Origin: Demequina oxidasica
Lineage (GTDB): Bacteria > Actinomycetota > Actinomycetes > Actinomycetales > Demequinaceae
Length of the DNA stretch: 64,000 nucleotides
Assembly: GCF_000975115.1 (NCBI RefSeq)
Contig: NZ_BBRE01000001.1
Coordinates: forward strand, 959,322 to 1,023,321
Reading direction: 5' to 3'
The notes below the pieces were generated by a model. It was not told where the DNA came from. It searched no databases and saw nothing but the letters and a program-made list of their open reading frames with translations. Position 1 is the first letter of the stretch, and the number at the start of each line of letters is the position of its first letter. Positions 33,975-44,235 of this stretch are shown here, piece after piece. Made by a program: the position numbers and the translations under genes.

Positions 33975-35360
33975 CTAGTTGCGTGCCGGTAGCGCGAGCG
34001 AAACTGCCTCGGCCAGCGTGGACGCATGGTGAACCCGAATGCCCGCGGGCGACTTATCCCGCCCCGCGCCACCCGTTGACGTGGGCACCACAATGTCCGT
34101 GAACCCGAGCCTCGCGGCCTCGGCCACACGCTGAGCCGTTCCCGACACCGGGCGGAGCGCCCCAGACAGCGCCACCTCGCCCACGGCGACCCAGCCATCA
34201 CGCACCGGGCGGTCCGAGCGCGCCGACGCCAGGGCGAGCGCGAGCGCCACATCGGCTGCAGGTTCGGTCACCCGCGCACCGCCGATCGTCGACACGTAGA
34301 CATCGTCTGCTGCCACGGCGACGCCGACACGCCTGTGGAGCACCGCCAGGATCATCGAGACGCGCGACGAATCCATGCCGGATGTTGCCCTTCGCGGATT
34401 GGCCAACGCGCTCGGCGCCACCAGCGCCTGGATCTCCGCTGGCAGTGGGCGCTTGCCATCGATGGTGATGGTCGCGCAAGTGCCCGGCACCGGCGTGGTC
34501 TCCCGAGAAAGGAAGAGGCCGGAGGGATCGCTCACTCCCTCAATTCCGGCGTCGACGAGCTGGAAGCACCCAACCTCATCCACTGAACCGAAGCGATTCT
34601 TGATGGCGCGCAGTAGCCGTAGTTGGGAGTGCTGCTCGCCCTCGAACTGGCACACCACATCGACCAGGTGCTCGACGATGCGCGGTCCCGCGACGGAGCC
34701 ATCTTTGGTGACGTGACCCACGAGCACCATGGGAAAGCCTCGCGTCTTGGCGGCCTGGATGAGCGCGGACGCAACCTCGCGGACCTGCCCCACCCCTCCC
34801 GGAGTGCCCTCAATCTGAGCCGAGGCGATGGTCTGAATCGAGTCCACCATCACCAAGTCCGGCTGCTGAGCGTCCAGGTGCGCCAGCACTGCGCCCAGGT
34901 CGGTCTCGGCCGCAAGCAACAGGTTGGGCTCTAGGGCGCCAATGCGCTCGGCACGCAGGCGCACTTGGCCCGCAGACTCCTCGCCCGTCACGTACAGCAC
35001 CTTGCGTCCGCTGCGCGCGGCGCGGGCAGCTACATCGAGGAGCAGGGTTGACTTCCCGACGCCCGGTTCTCCGGCGAGCAGGATGACTGCTCCGGGCACC
35101 AACCCGCCGCCAAGAACCCGGTCAAACTCCCCCACGCCCGTGGGCAGACGCTCCGAGGCGGCTTCGGACACCTGTGAGATGGGCACCGCCGGCTGAGAGG
35201 CGGTCGTCGCCTTGGTGGCGGGACCCGAGGGGGTCGACCCGTTCTCCACCACCGTGCCCCACGCTTGGCACTCGCCACAGCGGCCCACCCACTTCACCGC
35301 CATCCATCCGCACTCGGTGCAGCGATACGCCGGAGTGGACTTGCGGGTGCTTGTTGCCAT
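33975..35360 (-). CDS. radA: DNA repair protein RadA
   Basis: This 461-aa RecA-like branch-migration ATPase has an N-terminal zinc finger (YRCTECGWMAVKWVGRCGECQAW, C-x2-C...C-x2-C), Walker A LLAGEPGVGKSTLLLDV, Walker B VMVDSIQ and the RadA-specific KNRFGSVDEVG. A Lon-protease-like C-terminal domain follows (SMILAVLHRRVGVAVAADDV to IVVPTSTGGA). ATG 35360 gives the family-typical start just before the zinc finger; an in-frame GTG at 35390 would add ten residues. The gene stands alone and diverges from an unknown gene. Confidence 0.95.
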   Translation of the reverse strand: MATSTRKSTPAYRCTECGWMAVKWVGRCGECQAWGTVVENGSTPSGPATKATTASQPAVPISQVSEAASERLPTGVGEFDRVLGGGLVPGAVILLAGEPGVGKSTLLLDVAARAARSGRKVLYVTGEESAGQVRLRAERIGALEPNLLLAAETDLGAVLAHLDAQQPDLVMVDSIQTIASAQIEGTPGGVGQVREVASALIQAAKTRGFPMVLVGHVTKDGSVAGPRIVEHLVDVVCQFEGEQHSQLRLLRAIKNRFGSVDEVGCFQLVDAGIEGVSDPSGLFLSRETTPVPGTCATITIDGKRPLPAEIQALVAPSALANPRRATSGMDSSRVSMILAVLHRRVGVAVAADDVYVSTIGGARVTEPAADVALALALASARSDRPVRDGWVAVGEVALSGALRPVSGTAQRVAEAARLGFTDIVVPTSTGGAGRDKSPAGIRVHHASTLAEAVSLALPARN

Positions 35361-35442
35361 GGTGCTCACGGTATCCGAGGGATCAGACACTCACCGGCAA
35401 GGAACGCGGTCGACTAGGCCGTTTTCGCCGTAGGCTGGCGAT

Positions 35443-37032
35443 ATGTCTACCGAGTCCGAGACGTCACGGCATTCTTCGCCGTGGCACCGCGTCGCCCCGC
35501 GGAACGAATCCGCCGCCCAGAGCGCATCGGGCACGGACTCGGGCGACCAACCTGAGTCCATTTCGGACGCGCACGGACTGACCCCAGACAAGCCGCCACG
35601 ACCCAGCGTCTTGAGGCGTACGGGCGTCCCTACGCCCATCGATGCCGATGCCGCCGAACTCGTCCCTGCCGTCACCTTGCCCGACGCCGCAGAGACGTTT
35701 CCCACGTCCGCCGTCACCACCGAGATTCCTATCGAGGGCACTAGCGCGGCCGCCGGTCCGACCACTAGGGTTCCCACCTCGCCTTACCTCTCCGCATTGA
35801 CGCCCGTCGCCGGAGTCGAAAATGCTCAGCCCGAGCGGACTCGTGTGGGCCAGGACGGCTCCTCCCCCCCACCGGCCGGCGCATCGGCTCCGCGAACGGG
35901 TAGCGTGCGCAAGTTGGCACCCTCCGCAGCCGCCTTGCTCGCGATCGGCGAACTGCCTCAGTTTGACGACGACGAGCCAGCGTTCGTTCCGCTCTACGAG
36001 CCGTCCGCAGTAGGCGATGTGGACCAGGCCGAGTCCCCCCTCGCGCACACCACATTGGTGGAATCTGATGAGCCCGCTTATGAGCCTGCGGTAGCCGCCC
36101 CGGCATCGGTGCCGACGCCCATCGTCGTCGCGCAGCAACTCGAATCCAAGACTTCTCGCGTCACCCCAGCCGCATCTACTTCGGAGGACAACATGGCCAC
36201 TGGATCACACGACGACGCCGCCACGGCCGACTTGCAAGCAGAGGGAACAGCCGGCGACCAGCCCAACCCCCAGACCGAGCCGACCCGCGATGCTCCGGCC
36301 TCCGCTGAGTCCGACGCCGCGGCCGCATCCTTCGAGTCAGCTGAGGCCCCCTCTGCCGACGCAGAGTCAGCCGAGGAGCCTGAGCCAGCCACTGGTGCGG
36401 ATGACGGCGACAACGGCCTCCCCGTCGTCCCCCCAGTGAGCGGCGATGACGACGGCACCGACGGTTCCGGGCCAATGTGGAAGTCCCCGGCCTTTCTCAT
36501 CATCGTCGGAATCGTGGTGCTTGTTGGAATCGGCTTTGCGGTGTGGGCGCTCTTCTTCAATTCATCGGAACCCGTGGAACCCCTCGAGGTCACGGTGACC
36601 GCAGAGGCCATGGCGACCATCGAGCCCGTGGCCCCCACGGACCCCTCCGACTTCCTCGCCGCGATGCCGACCACAGTGGGTGCATACGCGTTGACGAACT
36701 CGGTCGCAACAGTCGCAGATCCGGACGCCGAACCCGATGAGAGCGGCGTCGCGGAAAGCGACACGCTGACCTATACGGACGGCACCAACGAGATCCAGGT
36801 CACCGCGTGGCAGCACTACGATGTTGGCGCGGCGCAGACCACCTTCGAGGCCCTGAACGACGGTGGAACCGACCCTGAGCCTGTGGTGGTCGACGGCGCG
36901 GAGGTAGGCAGCCAGGTGACGATTGCCAATGGCGCAGACTCCACGATTCTGTGGATCAACGGCACTGCGGTATTCACCGCGGTCGGTCCGGCCGATGCTG
37001 TGGCTGGCTTCGTTGATGGGTTTGGGTTCTAG
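35443..37032 (+). CDS. Large disordered single-pass membrane protein, unknown function
   Basis: This 529-aa protein begins with about 340 cytoplasmic residues of low complexity (Ala, Pro, Ser, Glu, Asp) with no fold. One transmembrane helix follows (FLIIVGIVVLVGIGFAVWALFF, about 348-369) and then a 150-residue extracytoplasmic domain with SDFLAAMPTTVGAYAL and two short repeats of the YTDGTNEIQVTAW type. The extracellular part resembles small secreted alpha/beta domains seen in actinobacterial sensors. It might be a scaffold or signalling protein, but this is inference. It precedes proC by 18 bp. Confidence 0.7.
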   Translation: MSTESETSRHSSPWHRVAPRNESAAQSASGTDSGDQPESISDAHGLTPDKPPRPSVLRRTGVPTPIDADAAELVPAVTLPDAAETFPTSAVTTEIPIEGTSAAAGPTTRVPTSPYLSALTPVAGVENAQPERTRVGQDGSSPPPAGASAPRTGSVRKLAPSAAALLAIGELPQFDDDEPAFVPLYEPSAVGDVDQAESPLAHTTLVESDEPAYEPAVAAPASVPTPIVVAQQLESKTSRVTPAASTSEDNMATGSHDDAATADLQAEGTAGDQPNPQTEPTRDAPASAESDAAAASFESAEAPSADAESAEEPEPATGADDGDNGLPVVPPVSGDDDGTDGSGPMWKSPAFLIIVGIVVLVGIGFAVWALFFNSSEPVEPLEVTVTAEAMATIEPVAPTDPSDFLAAMPTTVGAYALTNSVATVADPDAEPDESGVAESDTLTYTDGTNEIQVTAWQHYDVGAAQTTFEALNDGGTDPEPVVVDGAEVGSQVTIANGADSTILWINGTAVFTAVGPADAVAGFVDGFGF

Positions 37033-37050
37033 CGCAGGTAGCCTGGTCGT

Positions 37051-37899
37051 ATGAGCGATACTGCGACCAACACCGCGCCCAACGCACCCCGCATTGCCAT
37101 TCTTGGTGGCGGCGTCATGGGCGGCACCATCATCACCGCACTTCGCGTGGCAGGCTGGCCTGCGGACAAAATCGTCGTAGCTGACCGCGGCTCGGTGCGT
37201 GCGGCCGCGCTGCAGGAGGCGCACGGCATCGACGCCACGCAGGAGATCGCCCCCGCGGTAGATGGCGCAGACATCGTGGTCATCGCCGTCAAGCCTCAGC
37301 AGGCGGGCGACATCATGGGCGAGATCGCAGACAACCTACGCGACGGCGCACTGGTGATCACGGTCGCGGCCGGGCTGTCCTCCGGATACTACGAACAGCG
37401 TCTTCCCGAGGGCACTCCGGTGGTGCGCGCGATGCCGAACACCCCGTCCATCGTGGCCCGTGGTGTCACCGGCATCGCTGCAGGCAAGCACGCCGATCAG
37501 GCCCACCTGGACCTCGTCGCCGGCATGCTGAGCGCGACCGGCATGGTCGTCGGCATCGAGGAGTCGCAGATGGACGCACTGTCCTCGGTTTCCGGCTCCG
37601 GACCCGCATACTTTTACGCGATGGTCGAGGCACTCACGGAGGCAGGCGTCGCCCAGGGGCTAGACCGTGACCTGGCCGTCGCTCTTGCGACACAAACCTT
37701 CATCGGCGCCGCTCACCTGCTCCAGGAGACGGGTGACGAGCCGCAAGAACTGCGCCGACGCGTCAGTTCGCCCAAGGGCATTACGATCGCCGCGCTCGAG
37801 GCGATGGAGAACGCCGGCCTGCAGGGCGTTGTCGCCGCAGGAGCGAATGCCGCGGTAGCCCGCTCACGAGCGCTCGGCGTAGAACTCAGCCAGGATTAA
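37051..37899 (+). CDS. proC: Pyrroline-5-carboxylate reductase
   Basis: This 282-aa enzyme performs the last step of proline synthesis, reducing pyrroline-5-carboxylate with NAD(P)H. It has the Rossmann motif IAILGGGVMGGTII, VVIAVKPQQAGDIM, VRAMPNTPSIVARGVTG and the signature SSVSGSGPAYFYAMVEAL with SPKGITIAALEAME near the end. It ends 4 bp from the convergent polymerase gene with no visible terminator between. Confidence 0.95.
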   Translation: MSDTATNTAPNAPRIAILGGGVMGGTIITALRVAGWPADKIVVADRGSVRAAALQEAHGIDATQEIAPAVDGADIVVIAVKPQQAGDIMGEIADNLRDGALVITVAAGLSSGYYEQRLPEGTPVVRAMPNTPSIVARGVTGIAAGKHADQAHLDLVAGMLSATGMVVGIEESQMDALSSVSGSGPAYFYAMVEALTEAGVAQGLDRDLAVALATQTFIGAAHLLQETGDEPQELRRRVSSPKGITIAALEAMENAGLQGVVAAGANAAVARSRALGVELSQD

Positions 37900-37903
37900 C
37901 CGG

Positions 37904-39622
37904 CTACGCCTCGAGGTCGAGTTCGCCTACGAACTCGTGGGCCTGAACGACCTCGTGCAACGCATCGACAAAGTGTGACTCGTAACCCTCGTGACCGAAC
38001 GGACCGAGGTAATACTCGCGGGCGGCCTCCCGCTCGCCTGGAAGCTCCTTGTCCGCGAGCAAGCGCGCGACCCATGGAGCGACATCGTCATCCGGTTGGG
38101 CGAGGTATGACGCGGAGGCGAGAGTCGGGCGACCCTGAATGCGGACCAGCACATCCGGGCGCATCTCCATGATCGCAATGGGCTTGGCGCTGAAGAGGTA
38201 ATCAATCGGCACGGCGGAGATGTCGGTGATTGCGGCATCGGACGCGTTGAAGCAGTCCACAAGTGACATCTCGGCAAACATCTCAGGTCCAAAGCGATGT
38301 GCGCGACCCGTTGCGGCAGCATCGGCCGCCAACAATGCCTGGATCGCCTGCACGTTCTGCGCGAGTTCGGCGGACTTGTTCGAGTACGGGTGCTCCCTGA
38401 AGATCACGGTTGCGCCCTGGTCGAGCAGCGCTTGCACAATCTCCGCGCCATGTGGCAGTGACGAGTAGTTGGCGTCGTTGAAGAAGCCGTTCCAGGTGGG
38501 GGCGTAGACCACAGTCTTGGGCCCCACGACCGGCATGGGCCCGGAGATCTCAGCCACCTGGGGGCGGCCAACAATTCTGAACTTGTCGCGCGGGATCTGT
38601 ATCCCGTTGTCCCAATAGCGGTCAATGGCGGCCTGGCCCGCGACGAACAGCTCGTCGTACATCGCACTCACCGGGTTACGGCTCGACGGCTTGTCGCTGT
38701 CTCCGTGGAGCAGCTGGACGTGGTGGAGCTGGCCCCGACGAATCAGGTGGGTATTAGCTGCGGCGTTGTTCACGTAGAACACCGTTCCGATACCCATGGC
38801 CAATACGTCGTCGACCGCGCGCAAGGTACTGGAATAGACCACAGGCTGATCCGTCAGCTCACAAATCTCCGCGTACAGCGCCTCCTCGCGCACCATGATG
38901 ACAAAGCGTTCGTCCAGTTTGTCAAAGAGGGGTAGCCACGTGTTGAGCTGGTACGAGGAGTTGGGGGGGCCGGAGATGTGGATCGCAAACCGGGCCCCAA
39001 TTCCCTCGATGCGGAGTCGGGTGCGCTCCCGGTAGACCTTCCGGTTCACGAGGCGCCGCAACACGTAAAACGCGCCCAGCAGGAACAGCACCGCGGCGAT
39101 CGTAGCGAAGATTCTTGCGGGGAATCCGGGCCACGTGCCCAGCGCGAGAATAGAGGCGCTCGCTGATAGCGACAGCGCCGCGAGGGCCCAAGGCAACGAG
39201 CGTGAGACGCGAACTGAGTCAAGGTTGAGGCGGAGGTCTCCGCGCGTCGCTGGCTTCAGCGCCACCGTAGCCAACGCCACCGCGGCGACACCGACGGCAA
39301 CGATCGCCGCGGCCTGCCATGACAAACTGCTGCCTTCCCGCTCCGCGTATACCGCGAGCGCGCCAAGAGCGAACCACTTTGCGGCCGCCCCGTCTGCTGC
39401 TCCGGCCGCCAACCGACCCACCGGGCCGATATTGGGGAAGCGGGAGTGCATCCGTTTGGACACGGGGGTCGCCAGCGACGTTGCGATCAGCAGGACGACG
39501 AGGGCAACTACCGCCCAGTCGAGCCACCCTGCGTCGATGGCAGCCGCGACAACGACGACGACGCCCATAATGAGCGGAGCCAAGCGTCGCGGCTTCACGA
39601 GTGAAGTCAGCGAACGAAACAC
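37904..39622 (-). CDS. CDP-glycerol/CDP-ribitol poly(polyol-phosphate) transferase
   Basis: This 572-aa protein has four to five N-terminal membrane segments (to about residue 190) and a C-terminal Glyphos_transf domain (TagB/TagF/TarL type) recognisable by HVQLLHGDSDKPSSRNP, ELFVAGQAAIDRYWDN, VVYAPTWNGFF, TVIFREHPYSNKSAEL and the SLVDCFNASDAAITDISAVPIDYL signature. It extends a wall polymer with glycerol-phosphate or ribitol-phosphate units. The two genes just upstream look like a CDP-ribitol supply, so ribitol phosphate is the better guess. Gaps of 6 bp and an overlap make a three-gene operon. Confidence 0.88.
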   Translation of the reverse strand: MFRSLTSLVKPRRLAPLIMGVVVVVAAAIDAGWLDWAVVALVVLLIATSLATPVSKRMHSRFPNIGPVGRLAAGAADGAAAKWFALGALAVYAEREGSSLSWQAAAIVAVGVAAVALATVALKPATRGDLRLNLDSVRVSRSLPWALAALSLSASASILALGTWPGFPARIFATIAAVLFLLGAFYVLRRLVNRKVYRERTRLRIEGIGARFAIHISGPPNSSYQLNTWLPLFDKLDERFVIMVREEALYAEICELTDQPVVYSSTLRAVDDVLAMGIGTVFYVNNAAANTHLIRRGQLHHVQLLHGDSDKPSSRNPVSAMYDELFVAGQAAIDRYWDNGIQIPRDKFRIVGRPQVAEISGPMPVVGPKTVVYAPTWNGFFNDANYSSLPHGAEIVQALLDQGATVIFREHPYSNKSAELAQNVQAIQALLAADAAATGRAHRFGPEMFAEMSLVDCFNASDAAITDISAVPIDYLFSAKPIAIMEMRPDVLVRIQGRPTLASASYLAQPDDDVAPWVARLLADKELPGEREAAREYYLGPFGHEGYESHFVDALHEVVQAHEFVGELDLEA

Positions 39623-39628
39623 CGGCGA

Positions 39629-40336
39629 CTACTGACGGACAATGACGTTTTGCTGATCGACATACTGGCCGGTGGGGCCGAGCATCGTCTCGATCACCTG
39701 CGCCACGTGCTGCGGCTGCATGATGGTGCTTGGGTCCTCTTCTGGCGCGAGCACGCGTCGCAGTGCGGTAGCCGTGCGACCCGGCGACAGGCACACTACC
39801 CGCGTGCCGTAAATCTTGAGCTCGTCGCGCATGACCTCTGACATGTTGATCACCGCGGCCTTTGACGCCGAATAGGTTAGCCAGCCTGAACGGCCGTTAA
39901 TACCAGCGGTGGAGGCGATGTTGACGATAACGTCGAAGCGGTTTCCGAGGTGCAGAAGCTCCTGCACCAGGGTGAACGGCGCGTAGACGTTGACCGCCAT
40001 GGTGCGCTCGAAGTCCTCAAAGTCCACCTGGTGAATCGGCACCGGGTTGGTGTAGCCGGCGTTGTTCACGAGGTAGTGGATGGTGCCATGAGCCGCGTAC
40101 AGCTCTCCGATCGCGACTATCAGCGCGTCGCGGTCGCCCACGTCCACGATGCTGCGAACGAGCGTGACGCTGTCGCCCATCTCGGCATCGAGTGCCGCAA
40201 AGTTGGCGTCGAAGTCGTCCGATTGGCGCGCCATCAGGATGACCGTGGTGATGTCCAGGTCCGATGCGGCGAGACGGTGGGCAGTTTCCAAGCCAATGCC
40301 CTTGGAGGCACCGGTAATAAGTGCGGTCTTAGACAT
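39629..40336 (-). CDS. Short-chain dehydrogenase, probable ribulose-5-phosphate reductase
   Basis: This 235-aa Rossmann-fold SDR has TALITGASKGIGLETAHRL (cofactor site), NNAGYTNP, the catalytic Ser in NIASTAGINGRSG, and YSASKAAVINM (Tyr-x3-Lys). Its start overlaps the end of the cytidylyltransferase gene by 8 bp. In Haemophilus Bcs1 an IspD-like cytidylyltransferase and an SDR are fused and make CDP-ribitol from ribulose 5-phosphate; here the two appear as adjacent separate genes. Hence the role proposed: NADPH-dependent reduction to ribitol 5-phosphate. Confidence 0.82.
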   Translation of the reverse strand: MSKTALITGASKGIGLETAHRLAASDLDITTVILMARQSDDFDANFAALDAEMGDSVTLVRSIVDVGDRDALIVAIGELYAAHGTIHYLVNNAGYTNPVPIHQVDFEDFERTMAVNVYAPFTLVQELLHLGNRFDVIVNIASTAGINGRSGWLTYSASKAAVINMSEVMRDELKIYGTRVVCLSPGRTATALRRVLAPEEDPSTIMQPQHVAQVIETMLGPTGQYVDQQNVIVRQ

Positions 40337-41015
40337 TCTCGTCCCCCTCGCGGCGCAACAGCATGGTCGCGAGGTTGACGTCGCCCGGCGTGGTGACCTT
40401 TAGGTTGTGTTCTGAGCCCTCGACAAAATAGACGTCGATGCCAGCGTCCGCGCACATCGTCGCGTCCTCGGTGTAGTGAGTTCCGGAGGCGCTCGCGAAC
40501 TCATGGCCCTTGCGCAGATCTGCAAGGTTGAACTTCTGAGGCAACTGAACGTTGCGGAGGCGCGAGCGCTCGAGGCTTCCCGTTACGCGGCTGGTGTCAG
40601 GGTCGACAGGCGCGACTGTGAACGAGATCTCGCGCATGAAGCCCACATTGGCGTGCTGTGAATTAATCAGCGCGCGGAAGTCTTCCGCCGTGACAATTGG
40701 GCGTGCGCTCTCGTGTAGCAGCACGTCCTCGTTGGTGACCTGGTCAAGCAACAAAGCGACGGAATCCTGGCGCGTCTGGCCTGCGTCGGCGTACTTCACC
40801 GGGGTCTGAATGGCGTAATCGCGCACCAACTCCTCGAGCGTGTCGCGGTGTCCCGGGGGGAAGTTGAGCACAATTTCGGTGATCTCTGCGACCTCGTCGG
40901 CAGCCTTGAGTGAGTAGACGACGATTGGAACGCCGTTGATTTTGACGAATTGTTTAGGTCCGGCGGTGCGCGCACGGGCACCCACCCCACCGTTGAGCAA
41001 GATCAGAGAAATCAC
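40329..41015 (-). CDS. IspD/TarI-family cytidylyltransferase, probable ribitol-5-phosphate
   Basis: This 228-aa nucleotidyltransferase has the CTP-binding loop LILLNGGVGARARTAGPKQF (GGxGxR...PKQF), VLLHESARPIV in place of the IspD VLVHDAARPLV, and a C-terminal NLKVTTPGDVNLA like the IspD KxTxPxDL motif. It would make CDP-ribitol (or a related CDP-polyol) for wall-polymer synthesis. GTG 41015 is preferred because GGAG lies five bases upstream; ATG 41051 is the alternative. MEP-pathway IspD is less likely given the downstream SDR and polymerase. Confidence 0.85.
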   Translation of the reverse strand: MISLILLNGGVGARARTAGPKQFVKINGVPIVVYSLKAADEVAEITEIVLNFPPGHRDTLEELVRDYAIQTPVKYADAGQTRQDSVALLLDQVTNEDVLLHESARPIVTAEDFRALINSQHANVGFMREISFTVAPVDPDTSRVTGSLERSRLRNVQLPQKFNLADLRKGHEFASASGTHYTEDATMCADAGIDVYFVEGSEHNLKVTTPGDVNLATMLLRREGDENV

Positions 41016-41159
41016 GATTACTCCATAGTCTGGGGAATCTGCAGTCGGCATAGTCTATCTTGCGGGGTTTATCGCGTTCGAACGCGCGATGCGACGGGGT
41101 GGGCAGAAGGTCCCGCGGCCGCGGGCATTGCGCCACCTATATTGGCTTATATGACCTTG

Positions 41160-41191
41160 GCCGCGCCAAGGTTCCCAGTACTTGGCGCGGC
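41160..41191 (+). promoter_or_regulatory. Leader hairpin of pntA
   Basis: CCGCGCCAAG (41161-41170) and CTTGGCGCGG (41181-41190) are perfect complements, extended by one further pair, with a 10-nt loop. It lies 28 bp before the pntA start and may be an attenuator or protein site; no T-tract follows. Confidence 0.5.
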
Positions 41192-41218
41192 GCAGTGCCC
41201 CCAACCAAGGAGTAACCG

Positions 41219-42769
41219 ATGCGCATTGGAGTCCCCAAGGAGTCTCGCCCCGGCGAGCGCCTGGTCGCCGCCTCTCCCAAGACGGTCGGCCTGCTCAACA
41301 AGCTGGGATTCGAAGTCGTCGTGGAGACGGGCGCCGGTATTGCCGCAAGTTTTCCTGACCTCGCGTACGTTGGCGCAGGCGCGACGATCAGTGACTCCGG
41401 TGGCGTGTGGGCGTGCGACGTCGTCACAAAGGTCAATGCTCCGGACGATGCGGAGGTTGCCGCATTGCGCCAAGGCTCCCTCTTGGTTTCGATGCTGGCG
41501 CCCGCTGACCACCCAGAACTGCTCGATGCTCTAGCGGAGCGTGGGGCGAGCGCTATGGCGCTTGACGCCGTCCCGCGCATCTCCCGCGCGCAGGCGCTCG
41601 ATGTCCTCAGCACCATGTCAAACGTTGCGGGGTATCGCGCCGTGATCGAGGCTGCCGAGGAGTACGGCGGCATGTTTACTGGCCAGGTCACCGCGGCGGG
41701 CAAGACAAACCCCGCGAACGTCTTCGTCATCGGAGGCGGGGTCGCGGGTCTCGCCGCGATCGGCGCGGCCGGCAGCCTGGGGGCCCAGGTGAGGGCGTTT
41801 GACGTCCGCAGCGAGGTAGGGGAGCAGATCGAATCAATGGGCGCGCAGTTTGTGCAGGCCAAGTCGGCCCAGCAGGAGGTCAGCGCCGACGGCTACGCGA
41901 ATGAGCTCACTGCGGAACAGGAAGAACTCACCGCGCAGATGTACGCCCAGGAGTCCGCGAAGGCGGACGCCATCATCACCACCGCGCTCATCCGCGGTCA
42001 TGCACCGACCACCATCACTGCGGAGATGGTGTCTCGCATGCGGCCCGGCAGCGTCATCGTGGACCTCGCGGCACCAGCCGGCGGCAACTGCGAGCTAACG
42101 GTTCCCGGCGAGAAGATCGTCACCGACAATGACGTGATCATCATTGGCTACACCGACCTCAGCAGCCGCATGCCGCAACACACCTCGCAGCTCTTCGGCA
42201 CCAACATCGTCAATCTCATGAAGCTGCTGACCCCAGCCAAGGACGGCCAGGTCGCCCTCGACATGGACGACGTAGTCCAGCGCGGCATGACGGTCGTCAA
42301 CGCAGGTCAGATCCTGTGGCCCCCGCCCCCCGTTCAGGTGTCGGCCGCGCCCGTGGTGGCCGCTCCGCCCGAAGTGGACACCGCCGAGCAGGCCAGAGTC
42401 ACCGCGGAGGCGACGCGCCGCAAGGGCCAGAAGCAGCTCGTGGGCTACGGCCTCGCCGCCGTCCTGCTCATGTTGGCCATCACCTTCTCGCCGCCCGCCT
42501 TCCTCGGCCACTTCACGGTGTTCATCCTCGCGGTGTTCGTGGGCTATTACGTGATCTCCAACGTGAGTCACTCGCTTCACACGCCGCTCATGGCCCAGAC
42601 CAACGCGATCTCCGGAATCATCCTGGTGGGCGCCATGCTGCAGATTGGTAGCGACCAGTGGTGGGTGACGATCTTGGCGGTCGTTGCCGCAACCCTGGCG
42701 AGCATCAACATCTTCGGTGGCTTCCTGGTCGCGTTCCGAATGATCGGGATGTTCAGGAAGGAGTCCTGA
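41219..42769 (+). CDS. pntA: NAD(P) transhydrogenase subunit alpha
   Basis: This 516-aa protein combines the NAD(H)-binding domain I ([20 protein letters not shown] at the start, [20 protein letters not shown] as the Rossmann loop, [16 protein letters not shown]) with the transmembrane part of domain II (from about residue 415, four helices including [20 protein letters not shown]). It is the fused E. coli-like form, not the split alpha1/alpha2. With PntB it couples proton translocation to NADPH formation. AAGGAG precedes the start. Confidence 0.95.
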   Translation: MRIGVPKESRPGERLVAASPKTVGLLNKLGFEVVVETGAGIAASFPDLAYVGAGATISDSGGVWACDVVTKVNAPDDAEVAALRQGSLLVSMLAPADHPELLDALAERGASAMALDAVPRISRAQALDVLSTMSNVAGYRAVIEAAEEYGGMFTGQVTAAGKTNPANVFVIGGGVAGLAAIGAAGSLGAQVRAFDVRSEVGEQIESMGAQFVQAKSAQQEVSADGYANELTAEQEELTAQMYAQESAKADAIITTALIRGHAPTTITAEMVSRMRPGSVIVDLAAPAGGNCELTVPGEKIVTDNDVIIIGYTDLSSRMPQHTSQLFGTNIVNLMKLLTPAKDGQVALDMDDVVQRGMTVVNAGQILWPPPPVQVSAAPVVAAPPEVDTAEQARVTAEATRRKGQKQLVGYGLAAVLLMLAITFSPPAFLGHFTVFILAVFVGYYVISNVSHSLHTPLMAQTNAISGIILVGAMLQIGSDQWWVTILAVVAATLASINIFGGFLVAFRMIGMFRKES

Positions 42770-42773
42770 CATA

Positions 42774-44198
42774 ATGACGTCCTTTGTTCAGGCCGTCTAC
42801 GTGCTGGCAGCCATCCTCTTTGTCCTGAGCCTGGCCGGGCTGTCCCGGCCCGATGCCGCCCGCCGGGGAAGCATCTTCGGCATGGTCGGCATGGGGCTCG
42901 CCGTGGTGGCGACCCTGCTGCTGAGCCTCGAGCAGAGTCAGCGCGAGTGGTTCGTGACACTCCTGTTGATTGCCTTGGCGCTCGGCATCGGAGCGACCGT
43001 CGGCACTTGGCGTGCGCGGCGGGTTGAGATGACCCAGATGCCCGAGATGATCGCCATGCTCCACAGCTTCGTGGGCCTCGCGGCGGTGCTCGTGGGCTTC
43101 AACTCTTACCTCACCGAGACACACGCTGATGCGGTCCACTTGGTCGAGGTGTTCCTGGGCGTCCTCATCGGAGCGGTAACGTTCACCGGCTCGATAGTCG
43201 CGTATCTGAAGCTGTCCGCGCGCATCAAGTCCGCTCCCTTGACCCTCCCCGGACGCAACCTGCTGAACCTAGGTGCCCTCGTCGCATCGGCCGGCCTACT
43301 GGCCTGGTTCCTCGCGAGCCCCTCGCTACCTCCGTTGCTGCTCATGGCCGTCGTGGCGCTGCTGCTCGGCTGGCACCTGGTCGCGTCGATCGGCGGTGGC
43401 GATATGCCGGTCGTCGTGTCGATGCTGAATTCGTACTCCGGCTGGGCGGCTGCCGCGGCGGGCTTCATGCTGAACAACAACCTGCTGATTGTTACCGGAG
43501 CCCTGGTGGGATCGTCCGGCGCCATCCTTTCCTACATCATGTGCAAGGCGATGAACCGGTCGTTCATCTCCGTCATCCTGGGCGGCTTTGGCTCCGAGGG
43601 CGGCACGGTGGTCGCCTCCGACACCGAGCACGGCGAACACCACGAGACGCACGCGGCCGAGGTCGCGGAGCAACTCTCGCAGGCACGCCGCGTCATCATT
43701 ACTCCCGGTTACGGCATGGCCGTCGCCAAGGCGCAGTACCCGGTCGCGGACCTGGTGGCGCGACTACGTAGCGCAGGCGTGGACGTGAGATTCGGCGTTC
43801 ACCCGGTGGCGGGTCGCCTGCCCGGGCACATGAACGTGCTCCTCGCGGAGGCGAAGGTGCCATACGACATCGTGCTGGAAATGGACGAGATCAACGACGA
43901 CTTCGCGGACACCGACGTGGTGCTCGTGATCGGCGCCAACGACACCGTCAACCCCGCTGCCCTCGACGATCCCAGCTCGCCCATCGCGGGGATGCCTGTG
44001 CTCGAAGTATGGAACGCCAAGCAGGTGGTCGTCTTCAAGCGATCGATGGCTACCGGTTATGCCGGAGTGCAGAACCCGCTGTTCTTCCGGGACAACACCG
44101 CGATGCTGTTTGGCGACGCCAAGGCGCAGGTGGCGAATATCGTGCACGCGCTGGCAGCCGTCACCGAGCAGGACGGACCAGTGGCCCACACCCCCTAG
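42774..44198 (+). CDS. pntB: NAD(P) transhydrogenase subunit beta
   Basis: This 474-aa protein has nine or so transmembrane helices followed by the NADP(H)-binding domain III. Landmarks are [84 protein letters not shown], and the NADP loop with [15 protein letters not shown]. It begins 4 bp after pntA and completes the proton-pumping transhydrogenase. No terminator is evident before the convergent aminotransferase. Confidence 0.95.
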   Translation: MTSFVQAVYVLAAILFVLSLAGLSRPDAARRGSIFGMVGMGLAVVATLLLSLEQSQREWFVTLLLIALALGIGATVGTWRARRVEMTQMPEMIAMLHSFVGLAAVLVGFNSYLTETHADAVHLVEVFLGVLIGAVTFTGSIVAYLKLSARIKSAPLTLPGRNLLNLGALVASAGLLAWFLASPSLPPLLLMAVVALLLGWHLVASIGGGDMPVVVSMLNSYSGWAAAAAGFMLNNNLLIVTGALVGSSGAILSYIMCKAMNRSFISVILGGFGSEGGTVVASDTEHGEHHETHAAEVAEQLSQARRVIITPGYGMAVAKAQYPVADLVARLRSAGVDVRFGVHPVAGRLPGHMNVLLAEAKVPYDIVLEMDEINDDFADTDVVLVIGANDTVNPAALDDPSSPIAGMPVLEVWNAKQVVVFKRSMATGYAGVQNPLFFRDNTAMLFGDAKAQVANIVHALAAVTEQDGPVAHTP

Positions 44199-44235
44199 GC
44201 AACCAGCTCCCCGGCAAACAGCGGCGGTGCGCGGC

